A DNA stretch of 64,000 nucleotides from Azolla caroliniana (lineage: Eukaryota > Polypodiophyta). A program made the translations under genes and the position numbers. Below are positions 22,290 through 35,025 of the stretch, in pieces. Numbering within the stretch: position 1 is the stretch's first letter; each line of letters begins with the position of its first letter. The stretch spans positions 2,232,001 through 2,296,000 of the forward strand of contig JBHGNT010000005.1 in NCBI GenBank assembly GCA_043228905.1. Reading direction: 5' to 3'. The notes beneath the pieces were generated by a model. That model was not told the DNA's origin. It did no database searches and saw only the letters and a list, made by a program, of their open reading frames with translations.

Positions 22290-25200
22290 AATATTACACG
22301 GACAGGAAATTCTTGGATGTGTAATCGATGGTGGTTCAGGCGTCAATGTCATTAGCGCGAAAACTTGCGAGTAGTTAGGCATTTCAGAATGGGAGGCTTG
22401 CCCATTCTAGCTCCAAATAGCGGATACCCGCTCAAACGACCATTAGGATTAATTCGCAAAATCGGCATTATCGTGGGCGGACACCGATTCGACATCTCGG
22501 CGGTCGTCCTCGCCTTGGACACCCAGGGGCGTACCCACTGCTTTTGGGCAGACCATGGCTTCCGGCAGCAAATATCAAGCAAAGCTGGCAACACAAGTGT
22601 ATTAGTTTCCGACACGGACGCACCAAGGTTCGCGTACCTACGGAAGGAAGCACGCCACAACCGAAGGGTATAACACCATTATACGCAGAAGATATAAATA
22701 TGTTGGCTGGGGTGGAGGATGCAGAATTGGAGGCATACCTCGACGAGCACCCTCGGATTATTCCGTTGTTTGAAATAGACGTCATCGCAACCGCGACAGA
22801 ATATGCCACGGCCACTGATCTCCACGACGAGCCTTACGAACCAAACCCAGAGTCCATATTGGAACTTAGCAGAGCACGGGCGGCATTCGAAAGGGAAATG
22901 GATATTTCTCGACGAGTCATCGCTTCCGCCCTCGAAGAAGTAAATATGGGTACGGAATCGACGCCTCGTTTCCTCTCCATCACAAAAGAATTACGACCGG
23001 ACCAGCGGAAAACGATGATCACACTACTCACGGAATATAAGGATGTGTTCGCTTGGGCTCACGAGGACATGAAGGGGTTAGATCCCAAGTTCTATCAGCA
23101 TAAGATCAATTTAGCAATCGACGCGAAACCCGTCCAGCAGTGCTGCTACCGCATGAACCCGAACTACGCGACCCGCGTGAAAGAAGAAATTGACAAGCTC
23201 CTGAAAGCGGGGTTCATACGACCAGTTAAACAAGCAACATGGTTAAGCCTGATAGTGGTCGGTCCAAAGAAAAACGGCAAAATACAGGTATGCGTAGATT
23301 ACCAAAAATTAAACGTCGTCACCATTACAGACGCATTTCCCTTACCCTTCACCGATAGCGTACTGGACGCCGTCGCAGGCCATGAGATGTATAGTTTTTT
23401 AGATGGCTTCAATGGCTATAACCAGGTATGCATGCATCCCGAGGACCAAGAGAAGACGACATTTGTCACGGACTGGGGAGTATATGTGGCAGTCGTCATG
23501 ATGTTCGGGCTAAAGACAGCTCTGGAAACATTTCAACGGACAATTACGGAGATATTTGGGGAATACATTCCGACGTTCATGCAAGGTTTTTTAGACGACT
23601 TTGCGGTATATGGGAAAACAATAGACCATTTTTCGCACTTACAACTGTGCCTGGAACGTTGCCGCACCGCACGCTTAAGCCTGAATCCGGCAAAATGAGC
23701 TTTTGGCGTGACCAACGAGACTCTCTTGGGCCATATAGTTAGCAAGGAGGGAATAGCGGTTGACATGAACAAAATCTCCACGATTACGCAAGCCAACACT
23801 CCGACAAACGCCAAATCACTCAGCTAGTTTTTGGGGCAAATACGGTGGCATAGTCGGATGATACGGTATTTGGCGGATTTCGCCACGCCGTTACACGCTG
23901 TCGTACATCGGACTCCTTTCCAATGGACTGCAACGGAGGATAAGGCCTACGAGGCACCTAAGATAATGCTCACACAGGCTCCCGTCGTACAACTACCAAT
24001 TTGGGCGAAGCCATTCCACGTGTTCGTCGACGCCTCAGACATAGCAATAGGAAGTGCACTAATGCAGCTCACCAAACCAAGCTGGTACCGGCCAATATAC
24101 TATGCTAGTCGCAAATTATCAACAACAGAGCGTAACTACTCCACAACAGAGCGGGAGGCGCTAGGGATGATCTATAACATTAATAAATTCCGGCACTATT
24201 TATTAGGAAGGAAATTCACGTTCCACGTGGATCATTCGGCACTTCTGTATTTGGTGGAGAAACAAGCCTTGACAGGGAAATTGGCGCGGTGGATGCTGCT
24301 GCTCCAGGAATTCGATTTCGTAATCCAACACCGACCAGGGACGCAACACGTAGTGGCGGATTTTTTGAGCAGACTCGAGAATGGAGAAATAGTACAGAAA
24401 GATGATGACGATTTTCCGAACGCCGACATCTTGCGGGTAGCGACACTAGCAGAAAGAACGGAATTGACCTTTTCGGACCGATGGCTTATGGAAATGACGT
24501 ACTTTTTAACTACGGGATTGCCTCCACCACAATTACGCACGGACGAGAAGAAACGACTAGCCGTCCCAAGCCGTCACTTCTGCCTCATCGAAGGCGTTTT
24601 ATATCACAAAGGAAGTGACGGCATTTGGCGACGTGGGGTATGTCAGGATGAGAAGGCAACAGTTTTACGGGAGGCACACTGCGGCACAGCAGGCGGCCAT
24701 TACGCGGGCGACGTTACAGCCCGGAAAGTATGGCAGACGGGCCTATGGTGGCCAACAACGCAGAAGGACGCATCCGAGTATAGTCGAAAGTGTGATTTGT
24801 GTCAACAGATGGGACAACCCGCGGAGGGCGCAAAAATGCCACACCAGCCCGTATTACCACTAGACCCCTTCCAAAAGTGGGGATTGGATTTTGTGGGGCC
24901 CTTCACAACAGCGGCGGCCCAGACGGGCAATAAATACATATTGGTAGCCATGGATTACTGCACCAAATGGGTAGAAACAAAGGCCCTACGTGAAAATACG
25001 GCGGCCGTCATAGCCAGGTTCCTTTACGAGCACATCTAGTGCCGGTTCGGCTGCCCAATTGAGCTCATCAGTGACCAGGGGAGTTACTTTCTCAATACGG
25101 TGGTTCGGGAACTAACACATCATTACGCCGTAGTCCATAAGAAGAGCACGCCATATTATCCGCAGGCGAATGGATTAGCAGAATCCACCATTTTGAAGAA

Positions 25201-25774
25201 AATCGTCAATGAAAATAGAACAAACTGGGATACCAAACTACAGAGTGCGTTATGGGCGTACAGAACTAGGTACAAAACAAGCATACAGTCAACACCGTTT
25301 CGACTAGCGTTTGGGCTGGAGGCTGTGATGCCGGTCGAATTTCAGATACCTAGTTTGCGAATTCAGGTACGGAACCGACTATCAGAAGCCAAGTCGGAGG
25401 AGATACGGCTCTACCAACTCCTCGAACTAGGGGAAAAACGCATCCACAACATGGCAGTGCTAGAGCAGGAACGACGACGGCATAAAGTGTTTGTGGATCG
25501 ACATCGGAACGCAAGGGAAAAGGAGTTTGTCGTGGGTCGAGCGGTGCAAGTTTTCCAAACGCGCATGGGCCATATGCCGGGGAAGTTACAATTCCGTTGG
25601 ACCGGCCCATACTAGATAATTGGAGCAGAACAAGGCACGTTCCAACTAGGTACGCTAGCCGGAGAAATAGTACGGCAAAAGGTGAATGGGTTTCGGCTCA
25701 AACCTTACCTGGGCCCTACGCCACCTAACCCATTCACCGCCGAACCGGACAGAGCCGAAGAACCCGCAATGTAA
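22290..25774 (+). pseudogene. Gypsy pol: protease, RT, RNase H, integrase, with nonsense codons
   Basis: The protease has CVIDGGSGVNVIS at about 22318-22356, then shifts frame twice before LLLGRPWL at about 22538. From 22544 to 25774 a single frame runs through RT (IRPVKQATWLS, VGPKKNGKIQVCVDYQKLN, catalytic FLDDF at about 23590), RNase H (VFVDASDIAIGSALMQ, then YSTTEREALGMIYN, then FHVDHSALLYL) and integrase. The integrase has an H-H-C-C zinc site around GGHY and CDLCQQMG, then core residues in LDFVGP, ISDQG and NGLAEST. Nonsense codons sit at 23696, 23825, 25037 and 25613. All are TGA or TAG, some at positions where Trp is usual (TGG to TAG). The product would be inactive. Confidence 0.88.
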
Positions 25775-26102
25775 AATGGACGGCCCCACTTGTATCATAA
25801 TGTAAAAATAGGTAAATAACCGTTACGAAAAAAATTAAAAATGGAGAAGATAGCGACTATTAAAACGACTAAAGGCATGCACAAACTCCTAGTTCAAGAA
25901 CACGCGGCACCACGATGGCTCACCGCCCAATGAACCCTAAGCCACAAATAGAAGGAAACAAAAGATTTTCTGCACAAAACAGAAACCCATCTTCTAGCTA
26001 TCCGCGCCCCCATCGCTCCTCCCCCTCACCTTCTCCCCATCCTATCACAGAGCTCCAACCCACCGCAACCACCCGTCTCCTTCCCACGAACCTACTTTGG
26101 CG
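25775..26102 (+). other. Spacer between pol and the extra ORF
   Basis: This 328-base stretch follows the pol stop (TAA at 25772). It is Pro/Ser-coding in one frame (from ATG 25915), but that frame has low complexity and no domain. It could be a leader or hold a splice acceptor for a subgenomic mRNA; none can be shown. Confidence 0.35.
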
Positions 26103-28855
26103 ATGCCGATCTTCATCTCTATTGCCCTACGCCGATGGCTCGTGGAGAAACGCCTGGATGGGTACATCCGAGTCGCAGAAGCACCTCCACACCCGGATGC
26201 CATGGACATCGCCAGGAAGCTTAACATCGACACGGTCACCAACTCTTCCATCCGGAAGAAGTTGGACCTATCCTCACTAGGCGAAAGACATTTCGAAATA
26301 CCTCCTGCAGAGGCGCTGCAGCGGTATTTGGGTCCATATTCCTCCTCCGCCAAGGCCTATAGAACAAAGCAGATTCCGGATCCCTTCTTCCGTGAAGCTG
26401 CCAAGTTCCTACTAGAAGTCGGCTGCGTACATGTCAACGCATATGGATGCCTAAGCAAAAGGCGGGCATCATTATCGATACCTTCGAAGGGTGTGCCGTC
26501 GACTGGGGGGTCATCACAGGGTCGGCGTTAAGGGAAGGCCTGCATGCGTACCAAGCAAGCAAAAAGCTCAGGCTGATCATACAACAGTACCTTACGGTAC
26601 TATTTCCACCTTGAGGCCTGCCGGCACCACAGCCCAGCCGCTCCCCGCCCCGATCCGCGAAGCGCAGGTTAGCGGAATTATCGGCCCCAGAGTGGGAAGA
26701 GGAACCCCAACCCGCCCAACCAAACCCAAGGACAACACCTCCCACCGACCATCCGGACACACGGACAACGCAGGAGGAACAACCGACACGTTCCATGGAA
26801 GCAGCCCCAGAGCCAGACATCGAAACACGGTAGGAGAGCCCCAGACCAAAACGGCGTAGATTGGACAGGAAAGATGGGCAGGGGCTAGTCAAAAACGCCC
26901 CCACGACGACAGAAACACCGACCGAAGGCGATGGCTCCGCAGCTACGGAACCCAATACCACCTTTGAAATCATCCGGGAGCCACGGCCGATCATTACGAC
27001 CCAATCCCAACAAGGGAAAGTTGTATTGACGGCAGAAAGCGAGGTTTTGGCATATCCAGATATCCCAGATACGGCCCACGAGTTCAGCGCCCTCTTGCAG
27101 TTCGGTACTTCTTTTGAGCTCATGGAGTTCTTGGCAACGCAACAGGTAAAAGCCGCCCAACGAATGGCTGAAGAGCATGCGGAACACTAGATGATCGAGC
27201 GCGCCCTAACACAAACAACGGAGAGCGACGATGAGGACCGAGTAGCCAGGGTCGGCAGACAGAGGAATGTCGGGGTACGCCGAGTGGGGATGGAGATACC
27301 CCCATTAAACACGGCCCTAGTCGAAGTCCATCGGGAACTGGCAAAGGTCAGCACGGGCGCCAAGGAGATGGCCATAAAAAATAAGAATGTCTGGAAGAAG
27401 GTTAAACTGACCCAAGCCGAACTGCAAAAAGCCAACGCACGCGTCGCGGAGTTGGAAGCTCACGTGACTACGGCGCAACACGCAACCCCGCCCCCGAACC
27501 ACGCCATCGACACTCTAAAAGAAGAAATAGAGGCTCAGACCGCCATCGCCTCAAAAGCGAAAAGGGCCGTGCAACTAGCGGAATCTGAAATTGACCGCCT
27601 TCGAGCAGAACTACGCCAATCCTCAGACAGAGAAAAGGAGATACGGGCTAACAGCCGAAAGGCAGTAAAAACCCTTGAAGAGAAACTTGCTACAGAGGTA
27701 GCTCAGCACATCCGAACAAAAGACGACAACGCCCAATTACGGGAGGACGCAAAGAAATCGGAGGCGGCAATAGCGGGACTTCGGGCCTTATTAGAAAAAA
27801 AGAAGATATGGTTCGACGAGCAGTTGGTGGTCGAACAAGACAGGAGGCATCAACTCAAAATCCGCCTAAACGATGAAATGGGGAAATTAGAAGAACAACA
27901 TGCAAAGGAATCCCAGTTGTGGGCAGGCCTGAAGGCCACGTACGAGGAAGCGGCAGCGATTAAACAGCAGGAAATCGCAAATCTCCAGAAGTCGATGGAA
28001 GACGCACGCACCTGTTGCCAGGCCATCACAGATAACGTGTGTATCCTTCTCCAAACAAATCGGGAGAGGTTCACAGCACAATTGAAAATGGCGTTGGACA
28101 AAGGATGGATGGCGTGGGCAACCCAAGCATCAGAATTGCACGCGTATCGTGCGGATTGGGAGAACCGGCGAAAAGACGGTCGAGGTTTCTATAAACTAAA
28201 TGAGGAGAGCATTGCGGCTGTACGGGAGGACCTAGCGCAAGACTATCGTGCGTTAGTGGACCAACACTCTGAAGAACTCGCGCAGCTCTTAGATGATTTT
28301 GGTGAAATCCAGGAGGAGCTATTTCACTAGATCACACAAGCCGGCAACACGTAGGAATCCAGCGCAACGCCAATTCCGGGCACATCCGAAGAAGAGGAAC
28401 CTCAGGCCCAATCACCAGAAATGACAACGATGGAGAATAGCGGGGACCGACGAGCGGAGTTCCCCATAGGACCAGACAGCGAAACCACTGTACAACAAGA
28501 GGTTCATCCGCACGAGCCCACACTATCATCAGACCACACGAAGAACGGTGTGGGCCAGGCGGAATCTCCGCCCCACTCCCCGGAACGTACAAAAACGGTC
28601 GACACTATGGAGGACGCAACAATAGAGGTAGAGTCACAGCTGACTGCAAGCACGACAACAGCGGAGCCCAACCCACTAGCTCAAGAAGAGTCCATTGTAC
28701 CCGAACCGCCCACACACGGCGAAGGCAACTCCGAGAGAAACCAGCCCGACCAAATAGGGGAGCCACACCATGATGCACCTACGGGCCCTACGTCACCTAC
28801 GGACGCGGACACCGCAGCAGAGCCAAACATCCGGGTCATTTTGGAAGAGGATTAA
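26103..28855 (+). pseudogene. Extra gypsy ORF: unknown N-terminal region, NLS-like patch, coiled coil
   Basis: The frame begins at ATG 26103 and shifts by one base in an AAAA run at 26457-26460. It then stays in one frame to TAA 28853, interrupted by TGA 26612 and TAG at 26831, 27188, 28328 and 28352. The ancestral product was about 917 aa. It has four parts. (1) A mixed-composition region of about 170 residues contains IALRRWLVEKRLDGYIRVAE and later IIIDTFEGCAVDWGVITG. (2) A Pro/Thr/Glu-rich linker ends in RPKRRRLDRK, a nuclear-localisation-like patch at about 26846-26875. (3) A coiled coil of about 300 residues (27300-28270) is rich in Glu, Lys, Ala and Gln with heptad-like spacing. (4) An acidic Pro/Thr/Glu tail completes it. 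No transmembrane segment follows the N-terminus, so it is not an envelope-type protein by appearance. I do not recognise the family. Confidence 0.75.
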
Positions 28856-28902
28856 CGGGATGGGTCCGACGTGCCAAGGCACTGTCCCACAGGCATGCCA
28901 GG

Positions 28903-29344
28903 TGCTGTCCACCGGAATAGTAACCGACGGACAAAAAAACGTAGGAATAGGAAATAATATAGGAGCATAACGCATGTAACGGTTCACACAGGAAGCATGA
29001 ACGGCTAAATAGACCCTATATATATAAAGGGCAGAAAACCTCTAATAGAGGGTGTGTGTAATTTTGGGAATGTAAAGAAACGCCTGATAATAGAATTTTA
29101 TCTTCTCTAATTTCCTATGTATAGCTACGGCTAATTCACTGTGTGTGTCTTGAATACCTAAGCGTTTAAGTACGTAAGTGTAACCCTTGATAGGGATTTG
29201 GTTGTAGCCATCTCCCTTATACGCTGATAGGTTACAGGGATTCTTCCCCTACCCATTACGCTTAAACACTTGTTCGTTGTTCCACACCCACTTTGAGGTC
29301 TAGGTCGAAGGACTGACCGCGGACCGTGTTCCTAATCGGCAACA
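28903..29344 (+). repeat. 3' LTR of the complete gypsy element
   Basis: It starts TGCTGTCC and ends GGCAACA, followed by the target duplication GTTGG. It differs from the 5' LTR at about 23 sites, of which about 21 are transitions. No clear purine tract directly precedes it. Confidence 0.92.
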
Positions 29345-29349
29345 GTTGG

Positions 29350-32300
29350 CAGCTTCTATAGTTCAACTCAATATATTTTCAATACCATTATGTTGAAGCA
29401 TATCATCCTTACTTGATTCGGAAACTCCAACTTCCAAGGTTGTCTCCATCTTGGTTGAATAACCAATACTAGACTTATTTTTGGATTCTTTTTTTTCCCC
29501 AAAAAAGAATATATTGCATTAGTTAAAAATGTCCTTCTATACACAACTTTAGTCTCTTTGTCGGGTAGTCCTTGCCTAAATTATCATATCATCCTTAGCT
29601 ACTATATACCCTATGTTGATTGTACAAAAGCTCACCACCATACGTCTACTTACATCGAGGCAGCATCTCATATTTATCTTACACTTTCGCATATGTCTCT
29701 AACTGATCTATACCTGATTATGTTTATTCCTTAGTTATCCACCCACTATCCATACACATCATTTACATTCAATAGCCCACATGTTCGTTCTCTATGCATC
29801 TCATCTCATTCAATGCTAGACTTGTTTTTGGATTCTTCTCTAAAGCTTTGCTTGGTCCATTAGGCAATTTATCCTAAAACATTTTGTGTCATCCTTTACA
29901 TATGGAATGTCATATATATTTTCAAATATTTTGTAATTAGTATTGATGGGGGAAACTTACTTGTTTATAATTTGGTATTGGGAAGTGTTTTAATAGTTTT
30001 GAAAATTTATTGTGACAATTATTTATGACAAAAAAACAAACTTAGATAGATTCGCCTAAACTTAATAGAAAAAATAAAGAGAATTAAGTGTTTATTAGTT
30101 CAATAAGTCTTAACATTATCTCGGTTTTTCATTCGCTCATATTGTGAATAAGCCCAAACCTCTATACTAATAGCAAATCCTTCATCACATATTCCCTTTC
30201 TTATTGAGATCATAAACCTGTTATCATGTATATCTTTTTCTTTTTTTCTTTTTTCCAAAAAGTTATCATATATATCTTATGGATCGGTTCAATAAATTGC
30301 AATAATATAGAAGTTTCCTCTCAAATAAAGGGGTGGTAGGTGACATCACCTTCAACATTGAAATGGTCGCTGCTAACACTAATGCTACCAATTTAATATC
30401 TTGATATATTTTTGGCATGAACTATATCATAATCATTCTATTGGATTAAAGATTCATATTCAATCTCACACTTATGTTTTCTCGGACATTTCTCTTCAGT
30501 GCCACAAATTTTAAAATATTGATACTACTTGGGTTACCTAGGTAGCTTATTATTAGATGATTTATCTAATTTTATACGAGTTTGAAATGGATCTAATATT
30601 TTGTTCCACTCATCAACGTCATTTAAAATATCTCCAATCTCACAAAATAAAGAAATGACGAATGTCTAGTCAAAATGAATGAGCTACGATTCATGCACTA
30701 ATGAAGAATGTCTAATCCTGAAGTTTCTTTTGCTCGTAGGTAACATGAGAGAGATTTAGCTCAATTTTATTCTCTCATCACATCTCAAATTTATGCTAGA
30801 ATTAGCTAAATAAATGCCAAAAGCGTAACAAAAGATAAGAAACCGGGAAAATCAAAGATGTACTTTTGGCAACAAATTAGTGATAAAGTAGGTACGAGGA
30901 AAAAACTTAATTGCGCATACCAAGTGAATACCTATTACCAACGATTAATTAGTTGCTCCAAAAGTGTCAAAGATTGTGGGGTTGATGTTAGGCAGTGTAC
31001 GTGGGTATCCAAAGAATCTCCATTTCTTTCTTCTCAACAAGAAGATTTGACATCACTCAAAGAATAAAGTTTCCATGAAGTCGAGGCATGTTCGTTGGAG
31101 CTTACATGCCCTTGCCCCATGGCATTGATTTAGGATCTATACACATCTATAGTGCCTTTTTTATGTGTAAAATAATGATGGTGCAAACACCTAAATGAGC
31201 TTTTTCACTTATTCTAATATAGTGTATGGTAAAAGGATTCCTCATTTCCCCTCGATCTCTACTTCCCAACTAATAAAAAGTATGTTGCTTGCCCCTCTAT
31301 GGTTTTCTCTTCATTTTATAGTCAAGCTATATGCCATTTCCGTGGGAATGGGGCTACTATGATGCTTCAAATGTAACTTCACCTCTTTCTCTAACTTGTA
31401 GATTTATATATTCTACAAAACATATTCCGACTCTTTAAATAAAGGTCCACTAACCTTTAGAATGTTTAATAACTCTTAATAACTAAAAATCACCAAGATT
31501 AAATAACCATAAATACCTACACGCCATGATTTCTCCATGTTTTATAGTAGCTAATCAAAACTTCGTTTTTTTCCCAAAGAGAAAAATATAATGTAACTTC
31601 CTATTTGCAACTTGCTTTCTGCTTTATATAAGAATGTAATGATATGTGTGACTATAAATTTAAGACCATATTAAATAATGTTATCGTCAAGTGAACGATG
31701 GAAGATCAAGCATATGCAGGTGTTGCTAAGAATATGAAATTTGCGAGTTTGAATCTTACATCCAAGCTCATAAGGTCATTCTACTTCAAAATTAGTTGAG
31801 CACCACCATCTCGTGAGGAGCTACCCACCTAAAGGGGATAACCCATCTTTGGGGATACATACTAAGAAGGGGAATGGAAAGCTCCATGGGATACTAAAGA
31901 CCAACCTTTTACTATTTGTTGCTCCAAAAGAGTTACCGTAGGCGACATATTCAAAGCCACTTTTTTCAAGAACTATTATGCAACATCGCTTCACAAACCT
32001 TTACTATTATGTGCAAGAGGAACACCTCGAGAGATTGCCATACAAAAAGGATAAGTCATCGATTTGGTTTTTACAAGTGTTATTACTCTCGACCAATCTC
32101 AACAAAGGTTCCTTCTTTTAAATGCTACTAAAGAAAACGTCTTCCAATTGCTTTCATTAACAAAGTAGATTAAGCAATCACTCCAAGTGTGACTTTTGCC
32201 AACATTCCATGATATTTGGTGTATGTGGATGAATGTTAAGGCAAATTAAGAAGAGAACAGAAATTTTTAAAATTGTTCCACATACTATGAAAGAATGTTA

Positions 32301-33269
32301 AGAAGAGTTGAGAATATTTAAAAACCATCTCTTATACTAGGAAAAAAGTCTTGGGAAATTAGGAATACATACATCAATATATGGCCACTAGAAAAGCCAA
32401 CAATTTAATCATCAATAGTAAATGTTAATATGAAGGCCATTTTATTGCACTTAATCTATTAATCCTTACAAAAACTAGTCGGTAACAATACGAACGCTTG
32501 GGAGAAAATCTCTAATCCTAAGCATGACAACAATCCTTCATAGCATACCCATCGAGTGAGTCTCTCATTCTAAAATCCCCAAGTTTCAACCATGACAACA
32601 AGCTACCTTGTTCACATTCGTGACACAACGTCAATCGTTGAAATGTCTCCAATCTCGAGCACGATCACAATTTCTCGTAACATTTCACATTGAGAGGTCT
32701 CCAATCGTTGGAGCATGACAACAATCATGTTGGTCGAGCCAAGAGGGCCGGGTCATTCGATGGGAATGAGGAGGCCGATGTCTTTCTTGTTCAAACTGCT
32801 TGTCGAAGAAAGGAGCGAGAATGAGGAGATGGACTTACCGATTCTTTCTAACTCGACCACATTCCCCGTTCTTTCTTTCTTTTTCTTTATTCCGAGGAGA
32901 GGTGTGCGGCAGGTAGGTATCCAAGCCTATAGCAGCAAGGGTGATGATGCTGACATGTGATGCAAGTGTCGAGCGATGCGATTTAACGACACTGTATACG
33001 GTAGGTAGTAGAGGAGGATTTTTTTTTTTTCTCACATGATGTCTCGATGCCCGCTCTTGGGTTGGGCCGAGAAGGCGAGCTGGTTTTTGAAATGGGCCCG
33101 AGGATATGGTTCTTTTATATGTATGGATATGGAAGGAAGAGAAGAACTAACTAGAACGAGTCAAAAACGTGAACAAAATGAATCTCCGGTGATGGGGGGG
33201 GGGGGGGGGGGGGGAGGGGAGGCGGAGGAGGGTGGTTTTGAATTTGTCAAAAACCGCTAGGGGCAGTTT
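29350..33269. other. AT-rich intergenic DNA with small repeat remnants
   Basis: No gene is supported. A T-rich/CCCC/A-rich block with GCATTAGTTAAAAATG at 29488-29530 resembles the 3' tail of the LINE family in minus orientation. A stretch at about 31700-31905 contains a tRNA B-box-like GAGTTTGAATCTTACATCC and a conserved-looking tail, possibly a SINE-like remnant on the + strand; this is weak. A run of 21 G lies at 33194-33214. Confidence 0.45.
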
Positions 33270-33289
33270 TGGAGATTAGAGGAATATCA

Positions 33290-33370
33290 GGAAACGATGC
33301 CTTCGTCTTCGTCTTCTTCGTCTTCTTCTTCTTCTTGCTTCGACAGAGTGGTAGCCGTTGGATGAAGTGT

Positions 33371-33412
<42 letters not shown>

Positions 33413-33531
33413 AAAAGAGAGACCAGGGTACACAGAGTTAAAGGAGGAAAGAAGAAGGAAAGCCCGTCTCACATTAGATCGCCATCGCCATCGCCATCGC
33501 CATCGCTATTCACAGCCAAGCAAATTCCGAG
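33290..33531 (+). other. Probable 5' untranslated exon of the epimerase gene
   Basis: The exon ends CAAATTCCGAG at 33531 before a GTAAGAT donor (33532). The matching acceptor is CTTCTCTTGTTGCAG ending at 35015, ten bases before the epimerase ATG at 35026. The implied leader intron is about 1484 bp. The exon holds a GA repeat (33370-33412) and four to five ATCGCC units (about 33478-33508). The transcription start is not visible; the left edge is a guess. Confidence 0.5.
33370..33412. repeat. (GA)n microsatellite
   Basis: An AGAGAG run of about 40 bases lies within the likely 5' leader of the epimerase gene. Such purine tracts are common in plant core promoters and leaders. Confidence 0.85.
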
Positions 33532-35025
33532 GTAAGATAGACCCATCCAATCCAATCCAATCCATCCTCCCTCCCTTCCTCTGTTTCTTTGTTTCTTTCT
33601 TTTCTCTCGTCGCCTCATCCTGCTTTCTCTGCCACAAACCCTCGTTGCTTTATAACATTTTTAGATCCCCCTTTTACACGATTTTCTAGCGATCTCTCTT
33701 TCCTTCCTTCCTTCCTTCTTTTTCATTTCTCTGTATATGAGCTGGATTTTTCGTATTTTCCCTTCTAAATTAGTTTCTGTTCATTTTCCGTATTTTGTAA
33801 AAATAAAAATAAAAGACTGTGTTTTCTTAGGGTTTTCCGAAATCTGTTCCAATAATATATATTCGTACTTGAAATAATTGATGAGTTATCAATTTTCTCT
33901 GTTTTTTCTCAGTACCTTCATAGGATGGATTTGATCGGTAAGAGACCAGGAATGTATCCTTGTAGTGCCTTTTTTCCTCAAGGTTAGAAACTAGTCCTTT
34001 AGGAAACTTTTCTTGAGAGAAAGAATCGAAACACAAAAGCAAATAAAAGAACATAGAAAGCCTAAAGGAACTCTGAATTTGTTGTATGTATGAGACTCTA
34101 ATGGCAGCTTTGAAGTGGGCAAACCAACATCTAAAGCTTTAATGGTCTCTGCATTTGATGTGTATTTCTATCTCTAATGATTGATCTAAACTGGTCAAGA
34201 GAATCTCTAACAGCGTTGATGGACTCTGAATTTGATGTGTTTATGGACTCCAGTAATTGATGCATCATTGTGAAGTTCTAGTCTGAGCGTCACAAGAATA
34301 TCTACATGTAAGAAAAGCTCCGAAACATAACCTCTAATGGCAGTGCTAAAATAGGCATTTGTCTTAAATTTTGAGGCTGAAATGAGCACCACAAGAACAG
34401 ATAACTGCCTATTTTATGTGTATATTGTCTCAGTGGAGATGCTATAAACGGGGCATTATTTGTGAATTTCTCAGCTGAACTCGGGTGTAACGTTGAGGAT
34501 CACAAAAATATCTAAAGCTTGGATTAACTTTCAGTTTGATATGTTTATGTTATGGTCTTTTATGTTTATATGCAATAACTTGGGTGTAATTTAGAAAATC
34601 TAAATAGCTAGTTTGATGTTGGTGATTAATTAGGAAGTTGTTGTGAGTGCTATAATTTAATGAAATATACAGGACACCAGAAGCATTTTGTATAATGCTA
34701 AAGTGGGCATTATTGTAAATTAATTTACAGGTCTCAGAAGCATATTTACTTAGTTAAGAAAAGCCCGAAGAAACCCCCCAGCAAATCTGTCATCAATAAT
34801 TGTAGAACAGGTCGGTTTTTTTTCTTTTTTTGCAAAATGTTCCCAAAATTGAGGCCCAAAAGCATGATGCTTCGTTGCAGGGTAAATGTTGATAATTCTC
34901 ATTTAGTTAAAAATGTTCTTTGCAAGGCCATTGGGAACCCTATTTTGAGATGAATAAAATTGAAAACGCACTCTATTTATTGGAGGGGAAATATTTACTT
35001 CTTCTCTTGTTGCAGATTCATAACA

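Larger units (their letters stand above)
19958..29344 (+). mobile_element. Complete Ty3/gypsy element with an extra ORF after pol
   Basis: Two 442-bp LTRs (19958-20399 and 28903-29344) are flanked by the 5-bp duplication GTTGG (19953-19957 and 29345-29349). Inside are gag, protease, RT, RNase H and integrase in Ty3/gypsy order. A further frame of about 917 codons (26103-28855) lies before the 3' LTR. I count about 23 differences between the LTRs (roughly 5%), almost all transitions. Gag, pol and the extra frame carry nonsense codons that are mostly TAG or TGA, as expected from C-to-T decay of a methylated element. An extra 3' ORF is known in the Tat and Athila lineages of plant gypsy elements; I cannot assign the lineage without a tree. 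Confidence 0.9.

Noticed and set aside
26434-27123. 229-codon minus-strand open frame
   Set aside because: It lies opposite the extra gypsy ORF, is Ser/Gly/Val-rich with no domain, and follows from the composition of the sense strand.
26103-28855. Envelope-like protein for the extra gypsy ORF
   Set aside because: There is no convincing signal peptide with later membrane anchor or Cys pattern; the body is coiled coil and charged linker.
34960-35025. N-terminal extension of the epimerase from 34960
   Set aside because: It starts with TTG and crosses a strong splice acceptor at 35015; ATG 35026 fits the family start.
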